Below, one piece after another: positions 34,655 through 47,099 of a stretch of DNA of 64,000 nt (position 1 is its first letter; the number at the start of each line of letters is the position of its first letter). Below the pieces are notes generated by a model. It made no database searches, was not told the DNA's origin, and was given only the letters and a program-made list of their open reading frames with translations. The position numbers and the translations under genes were made by a program. This DNA is from Anisus vortex (Eukaryota; Mollusca; Gastropoda; Planorbidae), in contig OX421497.1 of NCBI GenBank assembly GCA_949126835.1, positions 45,948,215 to 46,012,214 on the forward strand, written 5' to 3'.

Positions 34655-35528
34655 GTACTTTCCTATTTCACTTCTAACATTGTGTAACTTTTTCAAGTCA
34701 CTTATATTTCACTACGAGCATTGCGTAACTTTTTCAAGTCACTTATCTATTTCACTTCGAGCATTGTGTAACTTTTTCAAGTCACTTATCTATTTCACTT
34801 CGAGCATTGTGTAACTTTTTGAAGTCACTTATCTATTTCACTTCTAACATTGTGTAACTTCTTAAGGTCACTTATCTATTACACTTCGAGCATTGTGTAA
34901 CTTTTTCAAGTCACTTATATTTCACTTTGAGCATTGTGTAACTTTTTCAAGTCACTTATCTATTTCACTTTGAGCATTGTGTAACTTTTTCAAGTCACTT
35001 ATCTATTTAACTTCGAGCATTGTGTAACTTTTTCAAGTCACTTATCTATTTCACTTCAAGCATTGTGTAACTTTTTCAAGTCACTTATCTATTTCACTTC
35101 GAGCATTGTGTAACTTTTTCAAGTCACTTATCTATTTCACTTCTAACATTGTGTAACTTCTTAAGGTCACTTATCTATTACACTTCGAGCATTGTGTAAC
35201 TTTTTCAAGTCACTTATATTTCACTTCGAGCATTGTGTAACTTTTTCAAGTCACTTATCTATTTCACTTCGAGCATTGTGTAACTTTTTCAAGTCACTTA
35301 TCTATTTAACTTCGAGCATTGTGTAACTTTTTCAAGTCACTTATCTATTTCACTTCAAGCATTGTGTAACTTTTTCAAGTCACTTATCTATTTCACTTCG
35401 AGCATTGTGTAACTTTTTCAAGTCACTTATCTATTTCACTTCTAACATTGTGTAACTTCTGAAGGTCACTTATCTATTTCACTTCGAGCATTGTGTAACT
35501 TCTTAAAGTCACTTATCTATTTCACTAG
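34655..35528 (+). repeat. 43-bp minisatellite, about 20 copies
   Basis: The unit CACTTATCTATTTCACTTCG plus AGCATTGTGTAACTTTTTCA plus AGT repeats with a few variants (CTTCTAACATTG, AACTTCTTAAGG). The variants recur in the same order, indicating block duplication. Confidence 0.93.
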
Positions 35529-35799
35529 ATGCTCATATTTGACTAATAAAGAAACAAAAAATATCACAGAAAATATTTTCTTCCTGTAGCCTCAATGTAC
35601 ATGCAACAGAAAGGAAGTGGCTGTGTTGTTTTCTTCTACATTGTGAGTGCTGACACAAAGAGACCAGGCAGTTGTATAAATGTAAGGGATAAATAAAAAC
35701 AATGGACACAACATAGAGAATTGGCTTTTATTCAAACAGGCTTTTTTGATTGAAATGATATAATGACCAAATACATGTGACTACATGTCATCATCATCA

Positions 35800-37233
35800 T
35801 CATCGCCTTTCGTCTCGTCTGGGACATAGGCCACGAACAAAAGCTCTCCAGGCATCTCGGTCTTGGGCCAATTTCTCTAGCTGTCCCCAGTTGCGACCAT
35901 TCTTTTTGGTGTCTGCCTCCAGCTCCCTTCTCAAGGTCATTCTGGGTCTACCTCTCTTTCTCTTGCCCTGTGGATTCCAGGTAAGGGCTTGTCTCGTGGT
36001 GCTGGTTGCTGGCTTCCTAAGAGTGTGTCCAACCCACTTCCATCTGCGCTGCCGGATTAGTTCTTCCACCGGTTCCTGTTGAGTACGTCGCCAGAGCTCT
36101 TCGTTGGTGATAACGATGGGCCAGAATATTCTCAGGATCTTTCGGAGACATGAGTTGATAAATGTCTGTAGCTTTCTATAACCAGCTGCTGTTGTTCGCC
36201 AAGTTTCTGCTCCATACACCAAGACAGGCTTCACAGTGGTGTTGAATATCCTGACTTTAGTCTTGAGGGTCAAATTGCCACAGGTCCAGACTTTTTTCAA
36301 TTGGTTGAATGCAGCTCTCGCCTTGCCGATTCTCGCTTTTATGTCAGCATCAGTCCCTCCTTGTATATCGATGATGCTTCCAAGATATGTGAAGCTTTCC
36401 ACTTCCTCCAGGACTGTTCCTTCCAGTGCTATAGGTGTGTTACTTGACGTGTTAATCTTAAGGACTTTGCTTTTTCTTCCATGTATGTTCAGGCCGATGC
36501 ATGCAGAGTAGTGTGCTACGTCGTTAGTTTTCTCTTGCATTTGTTGCTGTGTGTGTAACAACAGGGCCAGATCGTCTGCAAAATCCAGGTCATCAAGCTG
36601 CTTCCATAGTGTCCACTGGGTGCCATTTTTCTTCTGCTCTGTAGAAATTTTCATTATCCAGTCAATGGACAGCAGGAATAAAAAAGGTGAGAGCAGACAT
36701 CCCTGTCTGACACCAGTCTGTACACCAAAAGCTTCGGTTGTTTGGTGGTCATGAACAATTCTGCAAGATAGTCCTTCATAAGAAGTTTTAATTATGTCTG
36801 TTAATTTTTGTGGTACCCCGTAGTGTCTCAGCAGTTTCCACAGAGTACATCTGTCAAAACTATCAAAAGCCTTCTCATAGTCGATGAAGTTAATATATAG
36901 TGGCGAGTTCCACTCCAGGGATTGTTCTACTATAAGTAGCAGTGTGGCAATCTGGTCTGTGCAAGATCTGTCTTTTCTGAAACCTGCTTGTTGGTCCCTA
37001 AGATGGGTGTCTATTGCCTCCCTCACTCTATTTAGCAGTACTCGGCTAAATACATTACTAGGTATGGATAGCAGAGTTATTCCTCTATAATTTGAGCAAT
37101 CACTACGATCACCTTTCTTTGGAAGTTTAATGAGATGACCTTCTTTCCATTCTATCGGGATCTGTTCTTCCTCCCATATCTTCTTGAATAGAGTGTGTAG
37201 CATCTCAGTGCTGGTTGTAATGTTTGCTGTCAA
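35800..37233 (-). pseudogene. LINE reverse transcriptase and C-terminal region
   Basis: 477 codons remain open. The fingers/palm motifs ([38 protein letters not shown]) and a C-terminal [15 protein letters not shown] segment are intact, but the upstream frame is broken by the 70-bp triplication. Read as a remnant of LINE ORF2, not a host gene. Confidence 0.85.
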
Positions 37234-37390
37234 GGCTTCTGTTGGTATTCTATCTGAATAGAGTGTGTAGCATCTCAGTGCTGGTTGTAATGTTTGCTGT
37301 CAAGGCTTCTGTTGGTATTCTATCTGAATAGAGTGTGTAGCATCTCAGTGCTGGTAGTAATGTTTGCTGTCAAGGCTTCTGCTGGTATTC
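37190..37390 (-). repeat. 70-bp tandem triplication inside the LINE
   Basis: CATCTCAGTGCTGGTTGTAA recurs at 37201 and 37271, and with one change at 37341. The unit length is not a multiple of three, so each added copy shifts the frame. Confidence 0.9.
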
Positions 37391-38035
37391 TGTCTGGACC
37401 TGCCGCCTTGCCTTTCTTTAATTGTTTAATTGTTCTGGATATTTCTTGTTTTGTGGGTGTGCTGCAGTCTATCTCTAGATCTTGTTCCGCTGGCTCTATG
37501 TTGAGAGTGTGTTGTGGGGCTGGTCGATTAAGGAGTTCTTGAAAATGTTCTATCCATCTTTTTTTCTGACCCTCTTTATCCGGTATCGGTTTTCCATCTT
37601 TATTTTTGACTGGTCTCTATGGTTTGTTAAATTTTCCAGATAACCTTTTGATTGCGCTGTATAATTCTCTTGTGTTTCCATGGTGAGCTCCTTCTTCTGC
37701 TTCACTTGCTAATCCTTCTATGTAGTTCTTTTTATCTGATTTTATACTACGTTTAACTTCTTTATTTGCTTCTGTGTATTCTGCTGATGCTTTGGTCTTT
37801 TCAGTTCTGGTGCGGCTGTTGTTTAGAATTTCTTTCTTTTTTTTCCTATATTGGATTTTCTCCCTAGTTTCAGCAGAAATCCATTCTTTATGCACTTGTT
37901 GCCAGGGGCCCAACACTCCTTCGCATGTGGTTGTGAAGATCTCTTTGATGTCTTTCCACTTTTGATCTATTGTTTCCTCTTCATCTAGGTCTTGCAATAT
38001 CTGGAACTTGTTAGAGATAGTAATTTGGAACTCTT

Positions 38036-38990
38036 TTAGTTTGGACTAATTTTCAGGAGGTTGGTGTCAAAACGTTGGCGCTTATTCCCCCCATTTGTCC
38101 AGTTCTTTTTCAGTTTAAGTTTTATTTTTACGTTTAGTAGATGATGGTCTGATGCTACATCTGCACCTCTTTTAACCCTAACATCTTGGAGAGATCTTCG
38201 AAACTTTTTGCATTTGCACACATGGTCGATTTGGTTGGCCGTTGACATATCTGGTGAAATCCATGTCGCCTTGTGGATATTTTTGTGCTTAAAGAGGCTA
38301 CCTCCGATGACCAGTCCATCTAAGGCACATAAATCAGCCAATCGTTCACCATTTTCATTCATCTCTCCCAAGCCTTGTGTTCCCATGCATTCTTCAAAGC
38401 CTTTATTGTTGCTGCCTATTTTAGCATTTAGGTCACCCATTAGTATAATCATGTTACTCCTAGGACACTTCTGGACAATGGATTGCAGTCTGTTGTAGAA
38501 GTCTTCTTTGTCTTCTTCTTTACTATGATTAGTAGGAGCATATACCTGCAGAATGTCCATATTGACTTTCTGTTTTTGTGTCTTAAATCTTGCGGTGATT
38601 ATACGTGGACCGTGGGCTTCCCATCCAAAAAGTGCGTTCTGGGCATTTCTAGAATGCATAAGTGCCACTCCTTGGTTGTGAGCTGCATTTTCGTCTTCAT
38701 GACCTGAATACAACAGCAGTTCCCCTGTGCTGAGCTTAGTCTGACCTGAGCCTGTCCATCTAGACTCGCTTATTCACAAGATAGCTAGTTGGTATTTCTG
38801 CATTTCAGCAGCAACTTGGGCAGTTTTTCCAGTTTCAAACATGGTTCTTACGTTCCATGTTCCTAGATTAGTGGTTTTCCTGGTGGAGAGGATGGTTGTT
38901 CGTCGGTTGGTTTCCAGTTGACTTTGGCCACACAACTTCATCAAATCTCTGTTAGGAGACCCATCTTTTCCAAGGTCCGAGTTTTCTTTT
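38036..38990 (-). pseudogene. LINE APE-type endonuclease region
   Basis: GTWNVRT, ESRWTGSG, VYAPT, MGDLNAKIG, TWISPD and SDHHLL are in the usual order of an APE endonuclease. A TGA near 38775 interrupts the N-terminal part. Confidence 0.82.
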
Positions 38991-39259
38991 GAGTTTCTTT
39001 TTATATGGCTGGGTTGTTAGGAGCATATCTGTTGGATCTGTTGATACCAGGGCTGCGGAGTCGGTAGATAAATGTTCCGACTCCGACTCCTCATTTTTTT
39101 TTACTTCCGACTCCGACTCCCCGACTCCGACTCCTCTGTATTAATATGCGAATGTATTTTGTACATTCCTTGAAGGAAAGAAAGGCAACATACATCTACG
39201 TGTCATTACCACAGGACTACTGGCTGGAAAGCCAACAGTCTACTGTATTTAATTTTAAA

Positions 39260-39345
39260 TATTCATGGGCCCCCTAAACTCTTGAGGGCCCCGGTAGTGC
39301 GTACTGGCTGTACCCCCCGTACCTGGGGCCTGATCAGTAGAGGTG
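39260..39345 (+). repeat. GC-rich repeat, reverse of 27775-27860
   Basis: GGGCCCCCTAAACTCTTGAG and GGCTGTACCCCCCGTACC match the 27775-27860 block in the opposite orientation. Confidence 0.55.
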
Positions 39346-39437
39346 ACGATCGGCGACTCCAAGGGGCAAACGGTTAATCCCTTATCAGTGAGAGGCTAGG
39401 TTACATATCGACGCTGCGTTCCCTGTAACAGCAGGAC

Positions 39438-39941
39438 TAGGGATGCAAAAACCGGTTATCGGTTTTATAAAACCGGTTTAAAACCGGATTTCGGTTTCCC
39501 CCTCCCCCCCACCCCCGCACAATGTCGCAAGTTACATGGAAAAGCCAAATGTGCGTAGTTTTGTAGGCATATTTGAAAAATACTTCAAACTTAATTAGTG
39601 TTTGCAAGGCATTCAAGGGGCTGATTTGTGTGAATACACTATGATTTTGTAATCTTTACCATAAAATTCTTTAGAACTAAAAAAATCTGGGCTAATTGAT
39701 TAAAACCGATAATAGCTTTCAATTTTTCAATAGTGATAATCAAATTACCGAATATATATCGCTGACCATAATATTAAGAAGCATATGAAGAGGCATATAT
39801 TTATGGTAACTTGTAAAATAATGTGTTGAAAGAGAATCAACAGAATTTTTTTTTATAGTGCCGTTAATAATAAAGCACAGACGCGGTGTTTTGAAAATCA
39901 AAACCGAAATCCGGTATTCCGGTTTTCGTTTAACATCCCTA
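39438..39941. mobile_element. Nested hAT MITE, 504 bp
   Basis: Ends TAGGGATGCAAAAACCGG and CGTTTAACATCCCTA; the flanks AGCAGGAC (39430-39437) and AGCAGAAC (39942-39949) match at 7 of 8. It lies inside the 39048-41332 element. Confidence 0.78.
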
Positions 39942-39980
39942 AGCAGAACACAACACTATGAAAAGTATAAATATTGTCAC

Positions 39981-40332
39981 CAGGGCCGTATTTAGGATTG
40001 TGGGGGCCCTGTTCCCAAATTTATGTGGGGGCCCTGTTCCCAAATGTATGTGGGGCCCCTCGTGGTCTCGCCCTGCCTTCCACATAGGGCCTACCTCAGA
40101 AAAGGGCCGTTAATTCCTATTACATTCTGTAAAATCATTCATTTTATGTTGCACGTGGTTTGGTTGAACTGGAGCGCTTTAAATTGTATTGGAATAAATG
40201 AATTTTATTTTACATTTTCAACGAAATATGGGGATGTCACTCAAACATTTCTTTTTGGGATGTGTGGGGCCCCTTTTGTGTGGGGGCCCCTGTTCCAATG
40301 GAACATGTGGAACATACCTAAATACGCCACTG
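39981..40332. mobile_element. Nested hAT-like MITE, 352 bp
   Basis: Ends CAGGGCCGTATTTAGG and CCTAAATACGCCACTG, near-perfect inverted repeats. Flanks ATTGTCAC and ATTGCCGC match at 6 of 8. The 107-codon frame here is translated GGGGCCC-rich repeat. Confidence 0.72.
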
Positions 40333-40537
40333 ATTGCCGCTCCTAATTGTGTGTTTCGTGCGTAGTCGTAAAAGCGGCATTTTTTTGTAGGCCTATTGAA
40401 CGCAAATTACGTTATGAAAAGAATCGTAAATGTGTAAAAACCTCTCTAGACCTCTAATAAAGGTATGCTTGTACACTAGTAGCTTAATTAAGATGCGTTT
40501 TATTTAGGACCTAAGGTCTAGGCCTATAGCTGCTAGC

Positions 40538-40870
40538 CAGGGGTGGCTCTTTTGATGGCTGCTTCTGGCTCGCAGACAAATGTTCGATTATTTAAAAAAA
40601 ATTTTTTTTTAGACTTTTTTATCTACATATTAATTGCATATCAATATTTTATTCTTCAAATGAGCTAAAGTCTACTGAAGCTCAGAAAACATAAAAAAAA
40701 AATTCAGACATAATTATTGTACTTTTTTTAGTGTTGAAATTACAAAAAATGAACACATTTAGGCCTACTTGAATTTTTAGTTTTAAACATAATGTATGGC
40801 TCTCACAGAATTACTTTTCAAAATATGTGGTGTACATGGCCCTCTCAGACAAAAAGGTTCCCGACCCCTG
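40538..40870. mobile_element. Nested hAT MITE, 333 bp
   Basis: Ends CAGGGGTGGC and GGTTCCCGACCCCTG. The target duplication is unclear because AGGCCTATAG is abundant nearby. Third small element within the 39048-41332 hAT. Confidence 0.65.
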
Positions 40871-41649
40871 GCCTATAGCCTACTAAGGCAGTGTTTAGCA
40901 TTCCGAGAAAACCGCGCGTGCCATGTACTAGCATTTGAAATCATTAAAAACAATGTGAATGGTAATTAGTAATTTGGGCACTTGTATAGCGTCATCAATA
41001 TCGGCGCCGAGCAGTCTATGTGACGTTCCGTCTAATGACGCATTTCAAATTAGTTCAAAAGACTTTTTTTTGTGTGTTGACTCGCTATAGTATGGCAATA
41101 GGGATATGATCTTAAGTAGGGATGGGGACTAGAGGAAGAAACAGATATATTACTTTCTCATATCACAAATTTATGTAGGCCTATTGATCGGTTGTTTAAA
41201 ATAAATGAAGCCATGTCTTTGTCCAATCTAAATTTAGTAGGAGTCGGAGTCGGTTCATTATTTGCCGACTCCGACTCCAGGTACCCAAATTTCCTCCGAC
41301 TCCGACTCCTCGACTCCGACTCCACAGCCCTGGTTGATACAGGGAGACAAAAACACTCGAACCTACACTTTTATGTGATAGTGCCCCTTAAGACACAACC
41401 TGGTAAGAGAGACCAGCTTTCAGAAATAGGACAATCCTGGAGTATAAAACTATAGTTGAGGCAGCACTTGTAACATCCGAGCTGTCCCTACCTCTAAGCA
41501 AGAGAGGGTTTATTTTGCACATCACTGTTACTCATCCCCCCGCCCTTCTAATATTTTGTCTTGAATAGGTTTATTCATTAAAAAGCCCTTTTTTGTGCTT
41601 GAAAATATCCTTATTTTGTCTTGAAAAGAGGCAACTTTTTAAAGCTTAG

Positions 41650-42530
41650 AGTTAGAAATTCCAATTATAAATCTTTGTCTTGCTCTCTCTCTCTTTCTGT
41701 CAAATACACATTCAACTCTCACACTAATTTTTTTTCTCTCTCTCTCTCTCTTTATATCAAATACACATTCACCTCTCACACTACTTCTCTCTCTCTCTCT
41801 CTCTTTATATCAAATACACATTCAACTCTCACACTACTTTCTCTCTCTCTCTCTCTCTTTATATCAAATACACATTCAACTCTCACACTACTTTTTTTCT
41901 CTCTCTCTCTTTATATCAAATACACATTCAACTCTCACACTACTTCTCTCTCTCTCTCTCTCTTTATATCAAATACACATTCAACTCTCACACTACTTCT
42001 CTCTCTCTCCCTCTCTCTATTTATATCAAATACACATTCAACTCTCACACTACTTCTCTCTCTCTCTCTCTCTCTCTTTATATCAAATACACATTCAACT
42101 CTCACACTACTTCTCTCTCTCTCCCTTCTCTCTATTTATATCAAATACACATTCAACTCTCACACTACTTCTCTCTCTCTCTCTCTTTATATCAAATACA
42201 CATTCAACTCTCACACTACTTTCTCTCTCTCTCTCTCTTTATATCAAATACACATTCAACTCTCACACTACTTCTCTCTCTCTCTCTCTCTCTCTCTATT
42301 TATATCAAATACACATACAACTCTCACACTACTTCTCTCTCTCTCTCTTTTTATCAAATACACATTCAACTCTCACACTACTTCTCTCTCTCTCTCTCTC
42401 TCTTTATATCAAATACACATTCAACTCTCACACTACTTTTTAAAAAGTTTTTCTCTCTCTCTCTCTCTCTCTTTATATCAAATACACATTCAACTCTCAC
42501 ACTACTTCTCTCTCTCTCTCTCTCTCTTTC
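41650..42530 (+). repeat. CT-rich minisatellite, about 15 copies
   Basis: The unit is a (CT)n run followed by TTATATCAAATACACATTCA and ACTCTCACACTACTT. A 334-codon frame runs through it because stops are absent from the unit; it encodes repeated SLSL and NTHSTLTLL and is not regarded as a gene. Confidence 0.92.
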
Positions 42531-43635
42531 AAGGAAACCAGTCTATGTCACAGCATTCTAGAACCACGGGGGCATTTAGCTTGCTGCCAAGCCGTTTGGA
42601 TGTTTTAGGTTTAGAATTAGAGTGAGAGCTGTCAGCAGAATTGAACATGACGTACACGTTTCCTAGTCTAGAGGGAGTTACAAGAATGAATACTGCGGGC
42701 CACTAGGACGTGGTTGAGTGTGGCGAACAAACAAATTGATCACGGCTGTATACATCTTACTAACTTATAATTACAGCATTTACAAATCATCACACATTCA
42801 AATTGTACAATTTCTCACTACACACAGTAGCTCACTATGAAACTGAAAATATTTACATAAAGTATACATATATACAAATAGTAGAAATTAAATATAACTG
42901 ATCGAATGGCTAGATCTGGATGCAATGAACCACAGACAGATATAAAACATACAATAGTATCAAACAAATACACACACACACACAATACACGACTCGCACT
43001 ATAGCCCTACGTTCCACAAGGAACCCAACTGACAGATGACTATAGCCCATCCCGGTTGACTCCCTCCAAAAATATAAGCTTATAGGTATATTTAAAACTT
43101 TGAACTTGGCACCGCAAGCTAAGACAACATATACAGCAAATGCAGTGATTATTTCCAAGATGGAATGTTTCCTGAGAACATAGAACATGTTTCCCAACTC
43201 TGTCTCCCTTTATGAAACAGCCCGCAACATATTCTTGCCACCACACAAAGCTATAAAAAGGAAGAGAGAGATAGACCTGGAAACCACAGCGCTATTCATC
43301 ATTGCTTATAGACAATACATGCTTTCATTTTTTAATATCCATGAAAATATCGTTCAGATACATTTACTAAGCCCAACAGTATTGATATGGTACTGTATTA
43401 AATGCATTATTTTCTATGGCTTTGTCAAAATAGCAATACTAGACTCAACCCATAGATAAGTGGTTAAACGTAGGACGCAATAATCTTCTATATAAAAGGA
43501 GCGTCAGTAACATATAAGCAGTAGTGAATATAATCACCTTCTTATGACTAGATGAAAAAAAACAAACATTGGGCATATACGCTAAATAAGCCCGCGGCAA
43601 ATCATTGTAATCGAATTCTGACTGCTCTTATCTTA
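42531..43635. other. Non-coding stretch, nothing recognised
   Basis: A short (CA)n run near 42968. No credible exon. Confidence 0.4.
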
Positions 43636-43637
43636 TC

Positions 43638-43690
43638 TTATACATTACAGACGCTCCTTCTATAAAGAAGATTATTGCGTCCTACGCTCT
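43638..43690 (-). mobile_element. SINE family 2 tail fragment
   Basis: The minus strand ends GGAGCGTCTGTAATG followed by an ATAAG repeat tail, matching the 3' end of the copy at 49786. Confidence 0.55.
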
Positions 43691-43967
43691 TCCGTGGTCC
43701 GAGTCTAGTCTTGAATTTTTATTAATGTTTTAAATGATGTTAAGTTACTGGTTTTCCTGGTTTGTTCAGGCAACCCATTCCATGCCCGAATGCCACTCGG
43801 GAAGAAAGAGTACCTATATGCATTTGTTCTCGCATAAGGGACAAGGAAAGTGGTTTTGTCTTTATGTTTATCTGAGCTTTGCAACAGGTTGTTATTGTGT
43901 TGTATTTCTAAATTAGAGTTGAATGCCTTATGTATTATTACTACTTTACTCTTTGCCCTCCTGTCCT

Positions 43968-44195
43968 CTAGTTTTTCCTCACTTTTACACCTGATTCAGA
44001 TGCTTTCATGATGGCCTTTAAGTTTTTAGTGTGGGTAGTATGTCCATCTAAAATCAAAAGGATAGGGTGAGTTTTTGATGGTTTTACAAAAGATGTAAAG
44101 TGGTCCATCCACTTTTTCAAATAGTTCGGAATCCATCCATCCACTTTCGTTGCATGCAAAAAGTGTTCCAGAAGGTGCCCCGTCTTTCAGCTCAT
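43968..44195 (-). pseudogene. pogo/jerky-type DDE transposase fragment
   Basis: CNESGWMDSELF, a frame change, then KWMDHF and HPILLILDGHTTHTKNL carry the LLLDGH.SH signature of DDE_1 (pogo, Tigger, jerky) transposases. The frameshift and small size show a dead remnant. Confidence 0.78.
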
Positions 44196-44370
44196 CCAAT
44201 CTCAATGCTGCTGTTTGCTCCCAATACACGTTTTTGATAACCCGTAAATCTTTTGTATCTATGTTCAATTTTTTTTAGCATTTTTATGATTTCATCATGT
44301 CTCACTCTGTCAAAAGCTTTTGTGTAGTCAATAAAGCAAAGATATATCTTTGTTTACCTCCATAGCTCTC
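44190..44370 (-). pseudogene. LINE reverse-transcriptase fragment
   Basis: FIDYTKAFDRVRHDEIIKML and, after a frame change in an A run, DLRVIKNVYWEQTAALRL are palm motifs of a LINE reverse transcriptase. It abuts the DDE fragment directly on the same strand. Confidence 0.78.
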
Positions 44371-45139
44371 TCTATGATCATACGTAATGCAAAAATTGCA
44401 TTGATTCTTTGTATAGATCAGTGATAAACATTGACTCAAATTTTTAAAATCTAGACTAAGTCCAAATGTAGATCGAAGCTTATACGTTACGCGTCAACGG
44501 TCCTAAAACACGCTATGAAAAATTACATGTAGGCGTAGAGATAGCGGGAATGGTCACCGTATTGAGTATTGACAAGTCTGAATGAATCCTGATCTTTTCA
44601 AACAGAGGAGATCATGAACTTCCAGTGCCATTTCCGTAAACAAAACCCATGCTTTTGCTGGTTTTTCACAATTGATTTCAACCTCAACGACCAGTTTTGA
44701 TCTTTTAGAAATATACAATGACTAAGTTACAAGATTACCCCTTAAACATGCCGGCATTGGCCCCATTCGGAATCAATTAGAGTTTTCCCCCCTTGCCCTA
44801 ATACGTACCTATTAGGTTGCCAGCAGTTGCCCGCATGGCGCCCCAATGAAAAGCGATATCGCTATGCTAGGAGGCCTTAGTAGGCCAAAATGGCCGCCAT
44901 TTTGGCGTCGATACCCGCGCTGATACCTGGGTCGATTATGGGCCAATGCGGGCATTAGACATGCGGGCGCGATTAGGGTTTGCCGGCATTGGGGCCTAAT
45001 GGATATCCCCCTCCCTTCTCCGGCTTTTCATTTCGTTTCCATATCGGGCCAATGACGGTAGTTTATTACCAGCGCAATGCGGTTTTTGCCTTCATTGACC
45101 CGTATATTTAGTCCTTATCAAACCAACATTGGGTGGATT

Positions 45140-47099
45140 CGGATTTTACCTTTATTTACCCACTTTTTCGTAATTATAATACAATATACAAAAACAATTA
45201 TTATATAAACGCATATAGTAAAAACAAGTAAAACAAAACAAAGAAATTGATTTCGTTTATATTTTATTATATTTGTATTCAAAATATTTTTTGTTCAACA
45301 TACAATAAAAAGTATATATTCAATCAATAAAGCAAAACGGCGACATTAAATAAAGTGCAAAAACATGGAAATGGTAGAGTATTGAAGTTAATAACATTTT
45401 TTTTTACAGAACTACATAAAATAAAAGTTAGTGTAATAGTACAAAATAGTTGGTCATAATATATAGATATGCCTAAACAATAAATATGATATAATATAGA
45501 TAAAATATTTTATTTTTAATTGATATACAACTTAATTTATTAATTTAACAATAGCCATGCAGCAGAGTAATGGGAAAAAAATATATTTATGGGAAAATAT
45601 ATATAGGCCTACATCATTACTACAAGCCTACATAGAAATATATATTGATAAAATAAAGCACTATGTAAACAGACATTATAAGTAAACATTGTGCAATGAA
45701 AATAAAAAACAATATGTAGGCCTTTGCAAGCCAAGTAGGTTAAGCTATTTTAAAATATAGGTATACATTCAAAATACCAGTTTTTACAAATTTTGTGGAG
45801 AAAAAAATGTTATTGTCTAACAATAAAATAGCATTAGTGCAAAATGGAAGATTAATGGGACAATATTATTTAACCCTGAATAATGGGCAGACCGATAATG
45901 TATTCCAATAATTAATCAATTTAACACTCTTGCTAGGCCTACAACAATGAAGATAAATTTTACACAATAGGCCTACAACTAAAATTGCTTTATTTATTTA
46001 AAAATAGGACTCAAAATATCTTTAACACAAAAACATGTAATATATTGAGGAAAAAAAACATTAACATGCACAGCAATGGATTCAAATGGAACACAAGATA
46101 TTTTAGGGCTGTAATTTTTTTTATACTATACACACACACTTATATTATTTTAGTATGCTAACTCAAGTCTTTTTCACAAAACATTAAATAATGCAATAAA
46201 GTATCATCTTTAATTATACTTCTCCTATAGGCATATCATAATAGTAATAAATAACATTTTGAACCAATTGTGATATTGTAAAAAGCACAGTAATGGAAAT
46301 GGAACATAAGATATTTCTTTAAAAAAAAATATACAGTTGAATACATTTGAATATTATAGACAATCCAGACACTTACGGTTAACCAAAAAAAGAGGGTCTA
46401 CATTCATTAAAATATTATGTAATGATTACCGTTAAAACTATTACTATTATTAAACAAAATTAATTCAACTTTGACACAACTATTGTGATATTGTGTAAAA
46501 AAATAATAGGCCTACAGGAATGGTTAAGGAATATAAGACATTTATAAAAAAAAAAAAATATTCATGATTATAAATTGCTAGAAGTTAACCAATATGAAAG
46601 AAGTAAGCTCTACACACAATTAAATTGAATGTTTACCAAAAAAAAAAACACATTCATTATAATGCTATATACTTAAAATTCAATTATATTATAATCAGAT
46701 CAGGTAAGTCAAAAAAAACAAACTTTTCAGAAAAATGTATAGTACATGATATATTTCACTTTAAATTATAAAGATAACTTTTTTTTTTCAAAGTGAAAAT
46801 ATTTTAGAAAAATAACACTCACCACCCAATGCCACAATTGACAATGAGTACTAAGTTTAATCAATAGATTTACTATTTTCAAAAACAACTTTAATAATTA
46901 ATAAATATGAGCCATTTATCATTTAGAATACCGGTACTGGGTACATTTGCATACAAAGAATAAATGTGGTTACACATGAATATTAATCCAACACTACTCC
47001 CACAGAAAAAATTAAACAGATCCGCTATAAATAAGTCTATGGCAAGCACATGAGTGAAAGTTTTTTCAGTGTATCATGGTCTATTCATCAGCCAATATG
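45140..47099. other. AT-rich interior of the 7.4-kb segment
   Basis: Very AT-rich; no exon or repeat recognised apart from AGGCCTA motifs. Confidence 0.45.

Larger units (their letters stand above)
39048..41332. mobile_element. hAT transposon, 2285 bp, inserted in the LINE
   Basis: Ends CAGGGCTGCGGAGTCGG and CGACTCCACAGCCCTG with subterminal GGAGTCGGAGTCGG-type repeats. A perfect 8-bp duplication, GTTGATAC, lies at 39040-39047 and 41333-41340. No transposase is recognised; the interior is largely smaller elements. Confidence 0.9.
35797..41480 (-). mobile_element. Inactive APE-type LINE, interrupted by a hAT
   Basis: On the minus strand an endonuclease domain (MGDLNAKIG, SDHHLL; 38713-38036) is followed by a reverse transcriptase ([27 protein letters not shown]; 37233-35800) and a 3' end with GATGATG repeats, as in several RTE/Jockey-like LINEs. 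Damage includes a TGA at 38776-38774, a frameshift near 38046, a TAG at 37619-37617 and a 70-bp triplication at about 37190-37390. The 5' part continues beyond the hAT at 39048-41332. Confidence 0.85.

Noticed and set aside
34655..35528. Regular repeats as a CRISPR array
   Set aside because: The units are continuous tandem copies without unique spacers, in an intron-bearing animal genome; the same holds for 13355-13616, 20430-21295 and 32576-33302.
35777..37542. Several plus-strand frames across the LINE
   Set aside because: They are antisense shadows of the minus-strand reverse transcriptase.
40023..40346. 107-codon frame as a gene
   Set aside because: It lies inside a hAT-like MITE and encodes GGGGCCC-rich repeat.
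41621..42625. 334-codon plus-strand frame as a protein gene
   Set aside because: It is a translation of a CT-rich minisatellite with no start context, domain or splice structure.
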